From Candidatus Latescibacterota bacterium (GTDB lineage: Bacteria; Latescibacterota; MWCZ01): a stretch of DNA of 64,000 bases. Positions 8,432-18,372 of the stretch are shown here, piece after piece (within the stretch, counting starts at the first letter, position 1; every line of letters begins with the position of its first letter). Both the position numbers and the translations under genes were made by a program. The notes under the pieces were generated by a model. The model saw nothing but the letters and a program-made list of their open reading frames with translations, was not told the origin of the DNA and ran no database searches. The stretch covers positions 1 to 64,000 of the forward strand of contig JAKJDF010000006.1 in the NCBI GenBank assembly GCA_022706085.1. The letters are read 5' to 3'.

Positions 8432-9832
8432 CTACCGGTATACCGGCGACGTTTGTTCCGACCCCGGGACCTTACTCCCGCCCGCAGTCTCCTGTGCCCG
8501 TCGCAAGTGATTCGCATTCGCTCCAGTGCGCGACGCGATGCCCCAATCCCGCATCCGCCTCCAAAGCGTTATCCGGCTTATGCCCAATTCTTTCGCCGCC
8601 GCGGTGCGGTTGTAGTGATGTTTTTCCAGCGCCATACGGATTGCCTGTTCGTCGAGAATGCAGTTTCGAGCAACCGCAAGCTCGGAAGGTTGCACGATTG
8701 ATGGAGGGAGATGATGCACGTCAATTGTCGCTCCTTGACTGCGTATCATTGCGTACTCCAGCGCGGCCTGTAACTCCCGGACGTTGCCCGGCCATCGGTA
8801 CGAGCGGAAAAGCCGCAGTACATCGTCGGTGATGCCGGGCACTGCGCCTCCGTGTCGGTCAGCAATTCTCGAAAGAAGCCGGTGTACAAGCAGGGGTATG
8901 TCGTCAACCCTTTCCCTGAGCGACGGGACGCGGATCGGGAAGACGTTGAGCCGATAAAACAGATCCTCCCGGAATCTGCCTTCCGAAACCATTTCACTCA
9001 AGTTCTTGTTCGTTGCTGAAATGAGTCGTGCATCCGTCCGCCGCGGCTTGTTCTCGCCCACCCGCTCGAACACGCGCTCCTGGAGGACTCTGAGAAGCTT
9101 CACCTGTATCACCGGGGGAATTTCTGCAACCTCGTCGAGGAACAACGTGCCGCCGTCCGCAGCTTCGAATCTTCCCACACGGTCGCCCAACGCGCCGGTG
9201 AACGCACCTTTGACGTGGCCGAACAGCTCGCTTTCCAGCAACCCTTCCGGCAATGCTGCGCAGTTGACAGTTATCAGCGGTCTGTCCGCGCGATGGCTCA
9301 GTTGGTGGATAGCCCTTGCCACGAGCTCTTTGCCGGTACCCGTCTCGCCCTGAATGAGCACGGTGGCGTCGGTACGGGCCACCTCGCGGACAAGCTGAAA
9401 TACCTGCTGCATAGGTTCGCTTGCGCCGACGACATCTTCAAGACCTCTCGTGCCCTCGAGATGTGCCCTGAGGCGCGAGATCTCCGTTTCATCTCGCAAT
9501 ACGACTACCGCACCGAGAAGTCCCGTCCCGTCGGAAAGCAGTTGCACGCGTGCGATCACCGAGAACGAATCGTTCTCACCAGCCTTGAGCTGAAATCGTT
9601 CCGGCGGAGATGGCTTCCTGGAACCGATTGCTCGCTGCACCAGCCGGACCTCTCTGCCGCAACGCTCCGAAAGAATCTCGTCAATGTTCTTGCCAGCACG
9701 CGATCTCAAATTGCCGCCAAGCAGCCTGGTCGCGGCGGTATTCATGTGAAAAATCTGGCCATCCTTCGTGACTGCCACGATGCCATCTTCGAGCGCCTCG
9801 AAAACCTGTTCCAGGTTCCGGCGTTTCGCCAT
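8432..9832 (-). CDS. Sigma54-dependent transcriptional activator: PAS - AAA+ - Fis-type HTH
   Basis: 466 aa from ATG 9832 (GGAAA seven bases upstream); codons upstream to 10015 overlap the glycosidase gene and lack PAS similarity. Order: PAS domain (about 7-115, starting [16 protein letters not shown]), AAA+ domain with Walker A GETGTGKE (162-169), the sigma54-contacting GAFTGA loop (209-214) and Walker B TLFLDEV (229-235), then a C-terminal Fis-like helix-turn-helix ([20 protein letters not shown]). There is no receiver domain, so the signal is probably a small molecule, redox state or partner acting on the PAS domain rather than phosphotransfer. Likely targets are the adjacent DUF302/DUF6132 genes or the glycosidase gene; I did not find a clear TGGCAC-N5-TTGC promoter in the short gaps. 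Confidence 0.88.
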   Translation of the reverse strand: MAKRRNLEQVFEALEDGIVAVTKDGQIFHMNTAATRLLGGNLRSRAGKNIDEILSERCGREVRLVQRAIGSRKPSPPERFQLKAGENDSFSVIARVQLLSDGTGLLGAVVVLRDETEISRLRAHLEGTRGLEDVVGASEPMQQVFQLVREVARTDATVLIQGETGTGKELVARAIHQLSHRADRPLITVNCAALPEGLLESELFGHVKGAFTGALGDRVGRFEAADGGTLFLDEVAEIPPVIQVKLLRVLQERVFERVGENKPRRTDARLISATNKNLSEMVSEGRFREDLFYRLNVFPIRVPSLRERVDDIPLLVHRLLSRIADRHGGAVPGITDDVLRLFRSYRWPGNVRELQAALEYAMIRSQGATIDVHHLPPSIVQPSELAVARNCILDEQAIRMALEKHHYNRTAAAKELGISRITLWRRMRDWGIASRTGANANHLRRAQETAGGSKVPGSEQTSPVYR

Positions 9833-9911
9833 GCACGTTTCCAAGGCATTGCTGATCGGCAACACGTCGTTCGGATTCTGCAAACCAGATCTCCAACGAT
9901 GAGTTCTGTAT

Positions 9912-12900
9912 TCACCGCTTCGCGGGGCCGCCAAAGGACGCAACAACCTCCAGAGGGGAGGTCGTGGCGGGCACGTGTACAAACTCGCGGTCAAAATCCT
10001 CCCATTGCGCGCCATTCACGCGAACAGAACGTATGGGCTTCGCTTCCGCATGGCGGAAACGGATACGGATGTTCGACGGCGGTGTGCGCGTTGGAGGCGT
10101 TATCCTTGCGGCGATTGCTCTCCCGGTGTCGCTCACTTCGTATGATACGCCGGTTTCTCCGAAGTAAGTACGGGCACGGTCGATCGAAACACGGTTACCG
10201 GGTCTGAACCAGTAACGCGGGAGCGCGTAGCCAAAATAAAGGGTTTCCGCCTCTTCGTAAACAAACATGAGACGAAGCCAGTATGCGCTTTGTGCCTCGT
10301 CAGAGGTTTTGAAATGGTCGCCTGCCCAATCACCGAGATGGGGCAACGGATGCTCGGTAATCATCCTTGTGTCGGCGTGGAATCCCGCGGCGAATGCATT
10401 GAAGTATGCCCTGAGGTAATGTTTGATCTCATTTCGAAAGAGATAGGGTAGCGGGCTGCACAACAGATTGGGCTGCTGGCTGAATCCACCGCGGCTGAAC
10501 CAGTACCGTTCACGATCCGGCAGGCTTGCTCCGCTGTAACCAAACTGTTCCGACAGGTAGAGATTGTCCTCGTAATCCTTCATCACCCATGTGCCCATCT
10601 GAGACTCGGGAGGAATAAGTTTGCACCGCAGTAGATGAATTGCGCCTTCGAGAGTCTCCCGGATCCAGCCGTACGAGCGACCACGCAGATGTTGGTGCGA
10701 AGGGAAATGGGGAACTGCGGTACCATCCTGCAACCGGACCACGGCGGATCGTTGCAGCGAGGCGGTGAAACCTCTGACGAGGTCGTTTTTGAAAAGAGCT
10801 GCTTCGTGAAGGAGTCGGTCACTCTCCGGATGGTGTATGTCGGTCAATGCCTGTACGGCCCTGTCCATGCCCCACCACGTGTAGGCGTTGGTGGATAACC
10901 AGTACCAGTAATCCTGGATGTCCTCGAGGACGCCTGCGGGCAGGAAACCGTACTCAATAACGGGTTTGCCTTCAGCATCCAACTGCTTTGTTCGCTCGCG
11001 TTGTTCCATGATCCAGTCGCATGCTTCCACAATGTTGCCCGCCACACGGTGGAGCCAGTCGCGATCTCGTGTGAGGAAGTAGTGCTCCGCAAGCCCCCAG
11101 AGAGCCCATCCGTGATTCTGGTTGTAGTTCCCGTGTTCGCTGCCTCCGGCCCCGTACAACACACCGCGATGCGACGTGAAATCGCCCGGGAGAGGAACCG
11201 TTCCCTGAAAATGGAGGAACAGCTCGTACCCGTTGGCAGCTTCCTGAGAGTAGCCGCGTCGGTCAAGATCGGATAGCTGCATGACCGACTCGTTCGTGTA
11301 CGCCCCGTACCGGAAGGAGCCGACACGCGCAATATCGAGTTCGCGCCCTCCGGAAACGGGGGAAGCGGTGTGACGCTCGTGATTGATCAGAAGGTGTGCG
11401 GTGTGTGCCCTGTAAAAGTCATTGATGAGGGGCTCAGGTGTCACAATCCGCGTTCCAGCAGCGATTCTCCGTTCCCAGTAGTCGATAACCCCCTGCAACG
11501 CGCGCTGCGGCTGGATCGCTTCCAGCAGACCGAGTTCCTCCTCATTCAGTCCGAAAAATGGAAGCTTGAACGCGATAGTAGTGGATTCCGAAGGCCGCAG
11601 ATGCACCGAATAGTGGACCCCGTCTGTCGTTCCGGAAAGCCTGCCCTTCCGGGGCGTGATCACACCCCGGAGTTTCCCGTGCTGATTTCTCACGTGGCCA
11701 TGGCGATCAAGCTGCAATTTTACCGGCGCGTGACCCGCTTCGACCCGGAAACTGAGGGTACCGTTCTTTTCCACGTTCGAGGTGTTGTGGACCTTCACGA
11801 GTACGATAGCAACAACCGGGTCATCTCCGCGTATTGGTTTGTCGTCCAGCGACCGATCGAGGAGAGTGGCGAATGCCGTCTGCTCATACCGCAGTCCGTC
11901 GGTTTCCCATGACGTCGTCATCGCCGGTAGGTAACCGCGCAACGGCAGGCGCTGCGTAGGCGGTTCTGCAGGGAAACCAAAGGACCACCTCACGGTGTTC
12001 GGTTCCTCTTTGACCCGCTCCGTTTCACGCCCCGGCATCTTTTCAAACCACTGCCTTTCGTGAGAACGGAACACATCTCCATTCGGTTCGACACCGAAAC
12101 GCTGCCTGCGCCCCTCAACACCCAACACGAAGTAGAAGGACCTTTTCGCCGGCATATCCTGCCACGCGCGCGCCAGTGTTTGCTCGGGCATCTCGAACAC
12201 ACGACCGTAATATGTCTTACTTTCTGGCCGCATGCGCCGGAATTGCCGCAACGTTGCTTTGTGCCGCGTGTCGGAGACCAGAACGCCAAAATCCTTGAGA
12301 TAAATCGGCCCCTGGTCAAGGTCGTTGGGTGCGAACGAAAAGCTCGTTTCGCCTGTGCGAACCGTAACTATCGTGCGGTCGCGGGTGGTGAGGACTTCGT
12401 TTCTGGTGGTCCATACACAGAAACGGACCAGTTCAGAACCAGTTCTGGGTTTTCTCAAAACTGCGGCACAATTCTCGCCGGCTGCGTCAACGGACTTCTG
12501 CGGGCGTTTCCTGCTGGCGAGGTGTCCGTTGTACACCTCGACACCCCATGCGCTCTCTTTTTCTGTTGACTCCGCGGGCGTTTCACGTTCTATGACGATG
12601 TCCCTGTGGAACCACGTTGAATCGGTGTAGGCCTCCCAGGAACTTACTGCGGGCATATTCGTGTCGGAAACGAGGCGAATACGCAGCGTGTGCCTGAATA
12701 GAGCCGCGAAATCCCTTATTCCCGCAAATTCGCGCACATTGAGCGGGTTGAACGTGAAAACCCATCGTTTCTCGGCAACTGTGAGAACCGTGTCCGCAGG
12801 CTGCCATCGTCCGTTGAACCAGTCGTCCTCGGCCATCCACCCGGGAAATCCTCCTCCCGTCACCTGCCCCTTCGGTACGCGTTTTTCCGGCCACTGGCCC

Positions 12901-13079
12901 TTCCAGTACTCGAGTCGGACGTCTTCTGCGGAGGGACAATCATCCCGCCAATGCACGACAACGCGTTCGATGTCCCGCGCTTCGCACCATTGCAGCCCGC
13001 TGTCAAATCCTGGTTCCCAGGCCGTCCGTTCGGCGAACGGAGCCATGTCGGTCGGGGTACCCTCCGCCAAAAAGTGCAC
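9912..13079 (-). CDS. Large six-hairpin-type glycoside hydrolase-like protein
   Basis: 1055 aa. GTG 13079 is chosen because GGGAGG lies eight bases upstream; an ATG at 13046 is the alternative. No signal peptide is visible. The N-terminal 550 residues look like beta-sandwich domains. From about 580 to 980 the sequence is helical and aromatic-rich, as in (alpha/alpha)6 glycosidases: [43 protein letters not shown]-like segments and [17 protein letters not shown] short C-terminal beta domain follows ([10 protein letters not shown]). Specific family and substrate cannot be assigned; catalytic acids are probably among the Asp/Glu of the central helical part. It lies upstream of the sigma54 activator (79-bp gap) on the same strand. 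Confidence 0.65.
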   Translation of the reverse strand: MHFLAEGTPTDMAPFAERTAWEPGFDSGLQWCEARDIERVVVHWRDDCPSAEDVRLEYWKGQWPEKRVPKGQVTGGGFPGWMAEDDWFNGRWQPADTVLTVAEKRWVFTFNPLNVREFAGIRDFAALFRHTLRIRLVSDTNMPAVSSWEAYTDSTWFHRDIVIERETPAESTEKESAWGVEVYNGHLASRKRPQKSVDAAGENCAAVLRKPRTGSELVRFCVWTTRNEVLTTRDRTIVTVRTGETSFSFAPNDLDQGPIYLKDFGVLVSDTRHKATLRQFRRMRPESKTYYGRVFEMPEQTLARAWQDMPAKRSFYFVLGVEGRRQRFGVEPNGDVFRSHERQWFEKMPGRETERVKEEPNTVRWSFGFPAEPPTQRLPLRGYLPAMTTSWETDGLRYEQTAFATLLDRSLDDKPIRGDDPVVAIVLVKVHNTSNVEKNGTLSFRVEAGHAPVKLQLDRHGHVRNQHGKLRGVITPRKGRLSGTTDGVHYSVHLRPSESTTIAFKLPFFGLNEEELGLLEAIQPQRALQGVIDYWERRIAAGTRIVTPEPLINDFYRAHTAHLLINHERHTASPVSGGRELDIARVGSFRYGAYTNESVMQLSDLDRRGYSQEAANGYELFLHFQGTVPLPGDFTSHRGVLYGAGGSEHGNYNQNHGWALWGLAEHYFLTRDRDWLHRVAGNIVEACDWIMEQRERTKQLDAEGKPVIEYGFLPAGVLEDIQDYWYWLSTNAYTWWGMDRAVQALTDIHHPESDRLLHEAALFKNDLVRGFTASLQRSAVVRLQDGTAVPHFPSHQHLRGRSYGWIRETLEGAIHLLRCKLIPPESQMGTWVMKDYEDNLYLSEQFGYSGASLPDRERYWFSRGGFSQQPNLLCSPLPYLFRNEIKHYLRAYFNAFAAGFHADTRMITEHPLPHLGDWAGDHFKTSDEAQSAYWLRLMFVYEEAETLYFGYALPRYWFRPGNRVSIDRARTYFGETGVSYEVSDTGRAIAARITPPTRTPPSNIRIRFRHAEAKPIRSVRVNGAQWEDFDREFVHVPATTSPLEVVASFGGPAKR

Positions 13080-13106
13080 GCGTTTTCCCTCCCTGTGCGG
13101 TATCCG

Positions 13107-13580
13107 CTACAGCGTGTCCCGTCGGTCGGCCCGGTTTCGAAGCCTTTCCGCGGCTACCATTTCCAGTCGCTTGATGGTTCTCAGCACTACAAACGCGGCC
13201 AGTGTTCCGAGAATCGCGGTAGGATAGGACCCTGCTCCCCAGGCGATGCCGAGTCCACCCATCACCCAGATGGTCGCTGCCGAGGTGAGACCCTTGATTC
13301 GGTTTGCATCGAGAAAAATCGTTCCCGCACCAAGGAAACCGATTCCCTGCGCTACTCCGGCGATCACCCGTGTGGGATCGCCGGTCCCCTTCGCGACGAT
13401 ATCTTGGGACAAGAGGGTGAAGATGGCTGCGCCAAGGGCGACCATGATGTTCGTTCTCAGTCCTGCCGGATGTCCGCCGATTTCGCGTTCCCATCCTATG
13501 ACACTGCTCGCAAGCACAGCAAGAGTCAGTCGCGCCGCAGGCTCACTCAGCGACGATAGGAAACCCCAGACGGTGTCCAC
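13107..13580 (-). CDS. MgtC/SapB-family inner-membrane protein
   Basis: 157 aa, GTG start with GGAAGG nine bases upstream. Family signature: GWEREIGGHPAGLRTNIMV in the first cytoplasmic loop, then RVIAGVAQGIGFLGAGTI and the helix GLTSAATIWVMGGLGIAWGAG. Four to five membrane segments and a basic C-terminus are visible. MgtC proteins help adaptation to low Mg2+ and modulate ATP synthase in Salmonella; the short SapB-like form here lacks the MgtC C-terminal ACT-like domain. It is 26 bp upstream of the glycosidase start and 107 bp downstream of ribF. Confidence 0.9.
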   Translation of the reverse strand: MDTVWGFLSSLSEPAARLTLAVLASSVIGWEREIGGHPAGLRTNIMVALGAAIFTLLSQDIVAKGTGDPTRVIAGVAQGIGFLGAGTIFLDANRIKGLTSAATIWVMGGLGIAWGAGSYPTAILGTLAAFVVLRTIKRLEMVAAERLRNRADRRDTL

Positions 13581-13687
13581 GTTGTCAAACCTTCCATGGA
13601 TTCAGCGTCTGACTCCTCAAAGAGTCAGGTGGAAGTTCCCGTAATACCAGTTGGGCCGCGGCGCCAACCCACAAAGCCCATTGAAGT

Positions 13688-14638
13688 TCATGCCACCGAG
13701 TTACCGTGTGCGGCGAGAATGCTCCGAATTGCTTGCTCATCGCGTCTGATCTGAGCCAGAAGTGCGTCCGTATTCGGGAAACGGTGGTCCGCCCGGACGC
13801 GTTCCACGAACCGAACCTGCAGCTCCTGCCCGTAAAGATCAGCATTCGTGTCCAGAAGTGCGATCTCCACAACCGGGTCCGTCTCCCCGAAGGTCGGCCG
13901 AGTGCCTATGTACCCCATTCCTCTGAACGTGGACCCGCCGCAGGACGCGAAAACGGCGTAGATCCCGTCGCCGGGGAGCAACTTGAAGGGATCCTCGATC
14001 AAAAGATTGGCCGTGGGATAGCCCAGGGAACGGCCGCGTTCCCGACCGTGAACCACTTTCCCGGAGACCAGATACAGCGCGCCGAGGAGGCGGTTCGCGG
14101 GAGCTATGCTCCCGGTGCGTATCAGGCCTCTGATTCGCGTGCTGGATACGACCCGCCCATCTGACGAGACGGGAGCAGGCGAAAGAACCTCCACTCCAAG
14201 AGGAGCGGCGCATGCCGTGATTGCGTCCCGACCGGTGCACTGGTCCTTCCCGAAAGCCTGGTCATGCCCCACGAGCAACAGCCGTGCGCCAAGTTTCTCC
14301 ACAAGGATGCCTTCGATGAAATCCCGCGCCGAAAGCGCCGCAAGCTCTGCCGAAAAGGGGAGCACTATTACGCCGTCTAGGCACGTCTCCTGCAAAAGAG
14401 CGCGCTTTTCCGCCGTTGTTGTCAGAAGAAAAGGCTTCGTTTCGCGGCGGAAGTAAATCCGGTGGTGCGGTTCGAACGTTACCAGAATCGAATCAAGACC
14501 GCGTTCGCGCGCGGATGCGCACAACTGCGCGATCATAGCCCGATGACCAGAGTGAACACCGTCGTACGACCCGACGGTGATCGCCGTGTTGGCCATCTGG
14601 GGAATATCCACGTAGGACTGGATGCAAGAAAAACGCAT
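13688..14638 (-). CDS. ribF: Bifunctional riboflavin kinase / FAD synthetase
   Basis: 316 aa from ATG 14638 (MRFSCIQSYVDIP), which matches the usual RibF N-terminus; a TTG 12 codons upstream is unlikely. The N-terminal nucleotidyltransferase has TVGSYDGVHSGHRAM (HxGH site), VTFEPHHRIYF, and VSSTRIRGLIRTG. The C-terminal flavokinase domain has GRERGRSLGYPTANL and FGETDPVVEIALLD, with the Glu in the expected position. It converts riboflavin to FMN and FMN to FAD in the cytoplasm. In many bacteria ribF neighbours truB/rpsO; here it leads a run with mgtC and is divergent from a PfkB kinase. A 7-bp hairpin lies at 13609-13628, downstream. Confidence 0.93.
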   Translation of the reverse strand: MRFSCIQSYVDIPQMANTAITVGSYDGVHSGHRAMIAQLCASARERGLDSILVTFEPHHRIYFRRETKPFLLTTTAEKRALLQETCLDGVIVLPFSAELAALSARDFIEGILVEKLGARLLLVGHDQAFGKDQCTGRDAITACAAPLGVEVLSPAPVSSDGRVVSSTRIRGLIRTGSIAPANRLLGALYLVSGKVVHGRERGRSLGYPTANLLIEDPFKLLPGDGIYAVFASCGGSTFRGMGYIGTRPTFGETDPVVEIALLDTNADLYGQELQVRFVERVRADHRFPNTDALLAQIRRDEQAIRSILAAHGNSVA

Positions 14639-14897
14639 GACACAAAAATACTCCGGGCTGCCGCGGCGGGACAATGATCAAGGTCGCCGGCTGCGCGCCA
14701 GACGACGGTCGGCGTTACCTTATCATTTCATTCAGCCCACTCTCCTGCTTTGGCAAAATCCGGCGCGTTCCCGATTGCGTTCGGCGGATAGGTAAGTGGT
14801 TCGTTTCGGTGGGCGATTCACAAAAACCGTCACGGATCAGGTGGTTACCACACATCGCGCGAGTCCGGTGTTGTGCGGCATGACTGAGGTGGAAGGA

Positions 14898-15866
14898 ATG
14901 TCTGGATCCCGCAACAGCGCCCACGGGAAAACAATCGTTGTGATCGGTTTCCCCGCGTGCGATACGAAATATATGCCGGACGGGAGCACCGTGGATTCGC
15001 TCGGCGGGGTCCTCTTCACGGCGGTTCCTCTTGCGGTTCTCTCCCGGAGACGCGGCCATCGTATCGTTCCCGTTTCCAATTTCGGGTTCGACAGCGCCAC
15101 AGAAGGGGAAAACGCACTCCGGGCAGCCGGTTGCGAACTTGAACATGTCCGCGTGGTTCAGGCGCAAACCCAGCATTCCTTCATCACGTTCACCAGTGAT
15201 AATGAGCGTTGGGAGCGGGTAACGGGCAGACTCCCCGCGCTCGGAAAAGCAGACCTCCATTGTGTTCGCGAAGCGGACTGCGTAGTCGTGAATTTCATCA
15301 CAGGGGCGGAAATGGAGTATGACACATTCCGTTGGATCGCCGAGGAATGCCGGGGCCCGATCATCATGGATTACCACACGCTTGCGCTGCATACCAATCC
15401 GGATGGCCGCAGAGAACCTCGCAGACGGACGGACTGGGCCGCGTGGTTTCAGCACGGAACGGTAGTCCAGATGAATGAGTCTGAAGCGGGAGCACTCGCC
15501 GGGCACGCCCTCGAAGACGCCAGAACATGTGTCGCATTCTGCCGCGATCTTCTGCCCTTGGGGCCGGACGCGGTAGTGATTACCCGTGCGGAAAAGGGGG
15601 CGGTGGGCGCTGAACGCGTGGTGAGACACGGGCGAGAGGCTCGCATGACGTACGAAGTACCCGCGCCGAATGTCTCGCGGATAGTTGACACCGTCGGGTG
15701 TGGTGATGTCTTTCTTGCCGGACTGGCGCTAGGATGGATTCAGTGGCATGCGCTTGAACCAGCGATGAGGTTCGCGGCAGGTGTGGCCGCACTTCACGTC
15801 GAGTACGAAGGGTTAACCGGAGCGGAACGACTGGAATCCGTCTGGGAAGCCGTTGAGGGTTCCTGA
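14898..15866 (+). CDS. PfkB-family carbohydrate/nucleoside kinase
   Basis: 322 aa from ATG 14898, which has GAGGTG six bases upstream; longer in-frame starts to 14796 have no family similarity. PfkB features: the N-terminal strand TIVVIGFPACD, substrate region STVDSLGGVLF, and the ATP-site/anion-hole motif DTVGCGDVFLAGLALG, where the catalytic Asp of G-x-G-D is kept although the usual GAGD is GCGD. The sugar substrate is not predictable. The stop overlaps the next ATG by one base (TGATG), beginning a chain of overlapping genes that runs to coaE. The 259-bp gap upstream is shared with divergent ribF. Confidence 0.82.
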   Translation: MSGSRNSAHGKTIVVIGFPACDTKYMPDGSTVDSLGGVLFTAVPLAVLSRRRGHRIVPVSNFGFDSATEGENALRAAGCELEHVRVVQAQTQHSFITFTSDNERWERVTGRLPALGKADLHCVREADCVVVNFITGAEMEYDTFRWIAEECRGPIIMDYHTLALHTNPDGRREPRRRTDWAAWFQHGTVVQMNESEAGALAGHALEDARTCVAFCRDLLPLGPDAVVITRAEKGAVGAERVVRHGREARMTYEVPAPNVSRIVDTVGCGDVFLAGLALGWIQWHALEPAMRFAAGVAALHVEYEGLTGAERLESVWEAVEGS

Positions 15867-16867
15867 TGGTTGGAAAGCTGCAGACACACGCGGACCGTAC
15901 CCGCCTGGGAGCCGGCCGTATTGCCTTGCTCTTCCTGTGTGCAACGATTTTCGTCGCAACGGGTGCACCCGCTCTGGTTCCGGCCCAGGGGCGTGCCGCA
16001 GGGAACTGGGAGGTCACCCGGTTCGGAGGCGGCCTCGTCATTGAACACAGGCCGCACATGCGCGCGTCCGCGGAGCGCGCGGCGGCTATCGTCCAGATGG
16101 CGAGAACACGTTTCTACGCCCTTGCGGACACGTCGTTCCCGTTTGAAATCCACGTGCTTCTCGCATCTTCCGCCGCGGAATTCGCCGGGCTGACGCGGGG
16201 GCTCGTTCCGGACTGGGGAGCTGCCGCAGCGGTTCCCGGCGAAGGGCTGGTGATCATTTCCGGGCTCTCGGAAGAAAAACCCATGGCGGAAGCGGCCTGT
16301 CATGAGGTCGCGCATCTTGCGTTGCATGCTCTTTCCCGGGGCCCCGTTCCGCGGTGGTTCGACGAAGGGATTGCCATGCGGCTTTCCGACGAGTGGAGTA
16401 TCGCGTACAGCGTTCGTCTGGCGAGGTCGGCGCTGGCGAACCGATTGTTGCCGTTGCATTCCGTAGAACGTGTGCTTTCCTTCGAACGGGATCAGGCCGC
16501 GCTTGCCTACGCCGTAAGTTTCGCGGCGGTTCGGTGGTTTGAGAAACGCCACGGCGAAAGGGCGCTGGCGTTGCTGCTTCAGTCTCTTGCCTCACACCCT
16601 TTTGATGAGGCGTTTGAACGAGTGACGGGTTCGGACAGTGCGTCGTTTGAACGCGAATGGCTACGATCGGCGCGGCATTCGTACGCACTTGTCGGATTGG
16701 CTGATGATATGTGGATCTGGTCGATTCTCATCCCTGGGCTGTTCTTCCTTGCCCTTGGAGTACGATGGTGGCGCAACCGGCGCACATTGGCGCGCTGGAA
16801 AAGGGAAGACCGGGACAGTGCGAGTTCCGACGAACCTCTCGATGAGCATGTCAACGAAACGTATTGA
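15866..16867 (+). CDS. Membrane-anchored peptidase-MA-like zinc metalloprotease
   Basis: 333 aa. An N-terminal hydrophobic segment (about 18-38) acts as signal or anchor, and a C-terminal transmembrane helix (about 282-302, WSILIPGLFFLALG) is followed by a basic, then acidic tail. In the periplasmic domain, HEVAH (146-150) plus a downstream WFDEG Glu (about 164-168) form the HExxH...E zinc site of gluzincin/peptidase-MA families. The PAAG-like N-terminal region (FEIHVLLASSAAEF) matches peptidase MA. The substrate is unknown. Start codon overlaps the PfkB stop by 1 nt; the 3' end overlaps the acyltransferase gene by about 26 nt, so an envelope role coordinated with lipid A modification is possible. 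Confidence 0.78.
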   Translation: MVGKLQTHADRTRLGAGRIALLFLCATIFVATGAPALVPAQGRAAGNWEVTRFGGGLVIEHRPHMRASAERAAAIVQMARTRFYALADTSFPFEIHVLLASSAAEFAGLTRGLVPDWGAAAAVPGEGLVIISGLSEEKPMAEAACHEVAHLALHALSRGPVPRWFDEGIAMRLSDEWSIAYSVRLARSALANRLLPLHSVERVLSFERDQAALAYAVSFAAVRWFEKRHGERALALLLQSLASHPFDEAFERVTGSDSASFEREWLRSARHSYALVGLADDMWIWSILIPGLFFLALGVRWWRNRRTLARWKREDRDSASSDEPLDEHVNETY

Positions 16868-17720
16868 AGGCCTGGTGGCGAGGTATCTCGTGACCCGGAT
16901 AAAGGCGGCGCCGCCGGCAAACGTCGAAAAATGGGCGAGCAGGATCTCCAATGCCGGATGGCACGTGTTCTCGAGGCAACGCCGAGTGGCATGTGCCAAT
17001 GTGGCGCGAGCGTTTCCCGAAATTGACGGGAAAGCCGCCATCGGAATCGCCCGCGCGTCGTTCCGGCACGCCGCGGTGGCCTTGGTTGACTCGATACGGA
17101 TGCCTGAACGGCAACCGGATTTCGTATGGACTTCTCCGGACGTTCTGGGACCGATCCTCGAGAAGAAACTTCCCGCGATCGTCATTTCCGGCCATATCGG
17201 AAACTGGGAGGCGGCTGGAGCGGCGATTGCAACGAGAGGAGGCAAACTCCACCTTATTGTCGCGACACCAACGAACCCCGGGGTTGCCGTCCTCGTGCAT
17301 CGCCTTCGGGCAGGCTGGGGCGTCATCCCGCACGCGCGGGAAAAGTCGCTTTTTCCGATCGCTCGCGCCCTCAGGTGCGGTGAACTCGTCGGAACTGCGG
17401 TGGATCAGTGGCCCGCCCGGCATGCGGTCTCCGCAACATTTCTGGACCGACCAACCCCGTTTGCGTCCGGCCTGTTCGAATACGCCATGCGCACGGGTGT
17501 GCCGATGGTTGCCGTATGGGCGATACGGACGAATCAGAACACCGCGACGCCGGAATACACTGTGACGACTGAACTGGTGTGGGACGGTGAGGAACCGGTG
17601 CACAGCGCGGGTGATCTCGTCAGACGCTGGGTACGCATGCTGGAGAGCATCATCCGGCGCCACCCCGACCAGTACCTCTGGATGCACGACAGATGGAAAA
17701 TCCGATGCGAAGCGCGATGA
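16842..17720 (+). CDS. LpxL/HtrB-like lipid A biosynthesis acyltransferase
   Basis: About 292 aa from ATG 16842 (a second ATG at 16848 is equally possible); both lie inside the end of the preceding gene. The family signature is clear: VISGHIGNWEAAG contains the catalytic H-x4-E, followed by a VATPTNPGV region, AVDQWPARHAVSATFLDRPTPFA and a C-terminal PDQYLWMHDRWK motif, which is the LpxL/LpxM family pattern. These membrane-associated enzymes transfer a secondary acyl chain to Kdo-lipid A. A lipid A pathway implies an LPS-bearing outer membrane. The 3' end overlaps coaE as ATGA. Confidence 0.88.
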   Translation: MSMSTKRIEGLVARYLVTRIKAAPPANVEKWASRISNAGWHVFSRQRRVACANVARAFPEIDGKAAIGIARASFRHAAVALVDSIRMPERQPDFVWTSPDVLGPILEKKLPAIVISGHIGNWEAAGAAIATRGGKLHLIVATPTNPGVAVLVHRLRAGWGVIPHAREKSLFPIARALRCGELVGTAVDQWPARHAVSATFLDRPTPFASGLFEYAMRTGVPMVAVWAIRTNQNTATPEYTVTTELVWDGEEPVHSAGDLVRRWVRMLESIIRRHPDQYLWMHDRWKIRCEAR

Positions 17721-18367
17721 CACCGACCCTGGGTCTCACCGGGGGAACCGGGACGGGGAAAAGCACGTTGGCGAAGTTCCTCGGGAGGCGTGGTGCACGC
17801 TTGATAGATGCTGACAAAGTCGGCCACGTTGTTCTTGACACGAACACGAAGGTCCGTTCGGCTCTGGAGGATGCGTTTGGAACGAGCATTTTTGGCGAAA
17901 ACGGGACGATCGACCGAAAGAAACTCGGTGATTTGGTGTTCGGAGACGCGGCGGCACTCGCCCGATTGAACGCCATTGTTCATCCGCCCCTGCTGGAACA
18001 ACTGCGCGAAGAACTCAACCGTGCGCGCCTCGACGCTGCGCTGCCCCTTGTCGTGGTTGACGCGGCACTGATCGCGGAATGGGGCATCATGGATTGGTTT
18101 GACGCGCTGGTTGTCGTCACCGCGCCGCGATGCATCGTGGAAGCGCGTCTTGCGGCAAAAGGCCTGGGCCCGGAAGCGATAGCCCGGAGAATCAGTTCAC
18201 AGTTGCCCGACGAAGAGCGCATCAAGAACGCGGCGATGGTCGTGCAGAATGACGGGGACCTCGTCCGTCTGGAAGAGGTTGCAGGCCAGATCTGGGATTT
18301 GTTTGCACGACCCGTTCCGCCCGTCCAAGCAAGTGCCAGCGGTGGAACCGACGCAACTCAGAACTGA
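17717..18367 (+). CDS. coaE: Dephospho-CoA kinase
   Basis: 216 aa from ATG 17717, which overlaps the acyltransferase stop as ATGA and puts the P-loop at the usual distance; ATGs at 17693 and 17705 are alternatives. Motifs: LGLTGGTGTGKST (Walker A), LIDADKVGH, HPPLL near the CoA site, VVDAALIAEWG and the lid region with ARRISSQLPDEER. It phosphorylates the ribose 3'-hydroxyl of dephospho-CoA, the last CoA step. Some 15 extra residues at the C-terminus are Ala/Ser/Gly-rich. The end converges with glpK, overlapping by 10 bp in a palindrome. Confidence 0.93.
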   Translation: MTPTLGLTGGTGTGKSTLAKFLGRRGARLIDADKVGHVVLDTNTKVRSALEDAFGTSIFGENGTIDRKKLGDLVFGDAAALARLNAIVHPPLLEQLREELNRARLDAALPLVVVDAALIAEWGIMDWFDALVVVTAPRCIVEARLAAKGLGPEAIARRISSQLPDEERIKNAAMVVQNDGDLVRLEEVAGQIWDLFARPVPPVQASASGGTDATQN

Positions 18368-18372
18368 GTTGC
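18353..18372. terminator. Palindrome spanning the stop codons of convergent coaE and glpK
   Basis: Left arm GCAACTCAG (18353-18361) and right arm CTGAGTTGC (18364-18372) are perfect complements around AA. The coaE TGA (18365-18367) and the glpK TGA (18360-18358) sit symmetrically within it. In RNA it folds as a 7-8 bp hairpin with a 4-nt loop from either strand. There is no T-run, so its termination strength is uncertain. Confidence 0.5.

Noticed and set aside
8435-8446. 12-bp palindrome CCGGTATACCGG at the end of the sigma54 gene
   Set aside because: Could be an operator, but it encodes the last residues of the protein and a single 12-bp palindrome is expected by chance in 64 kb at this GC content.
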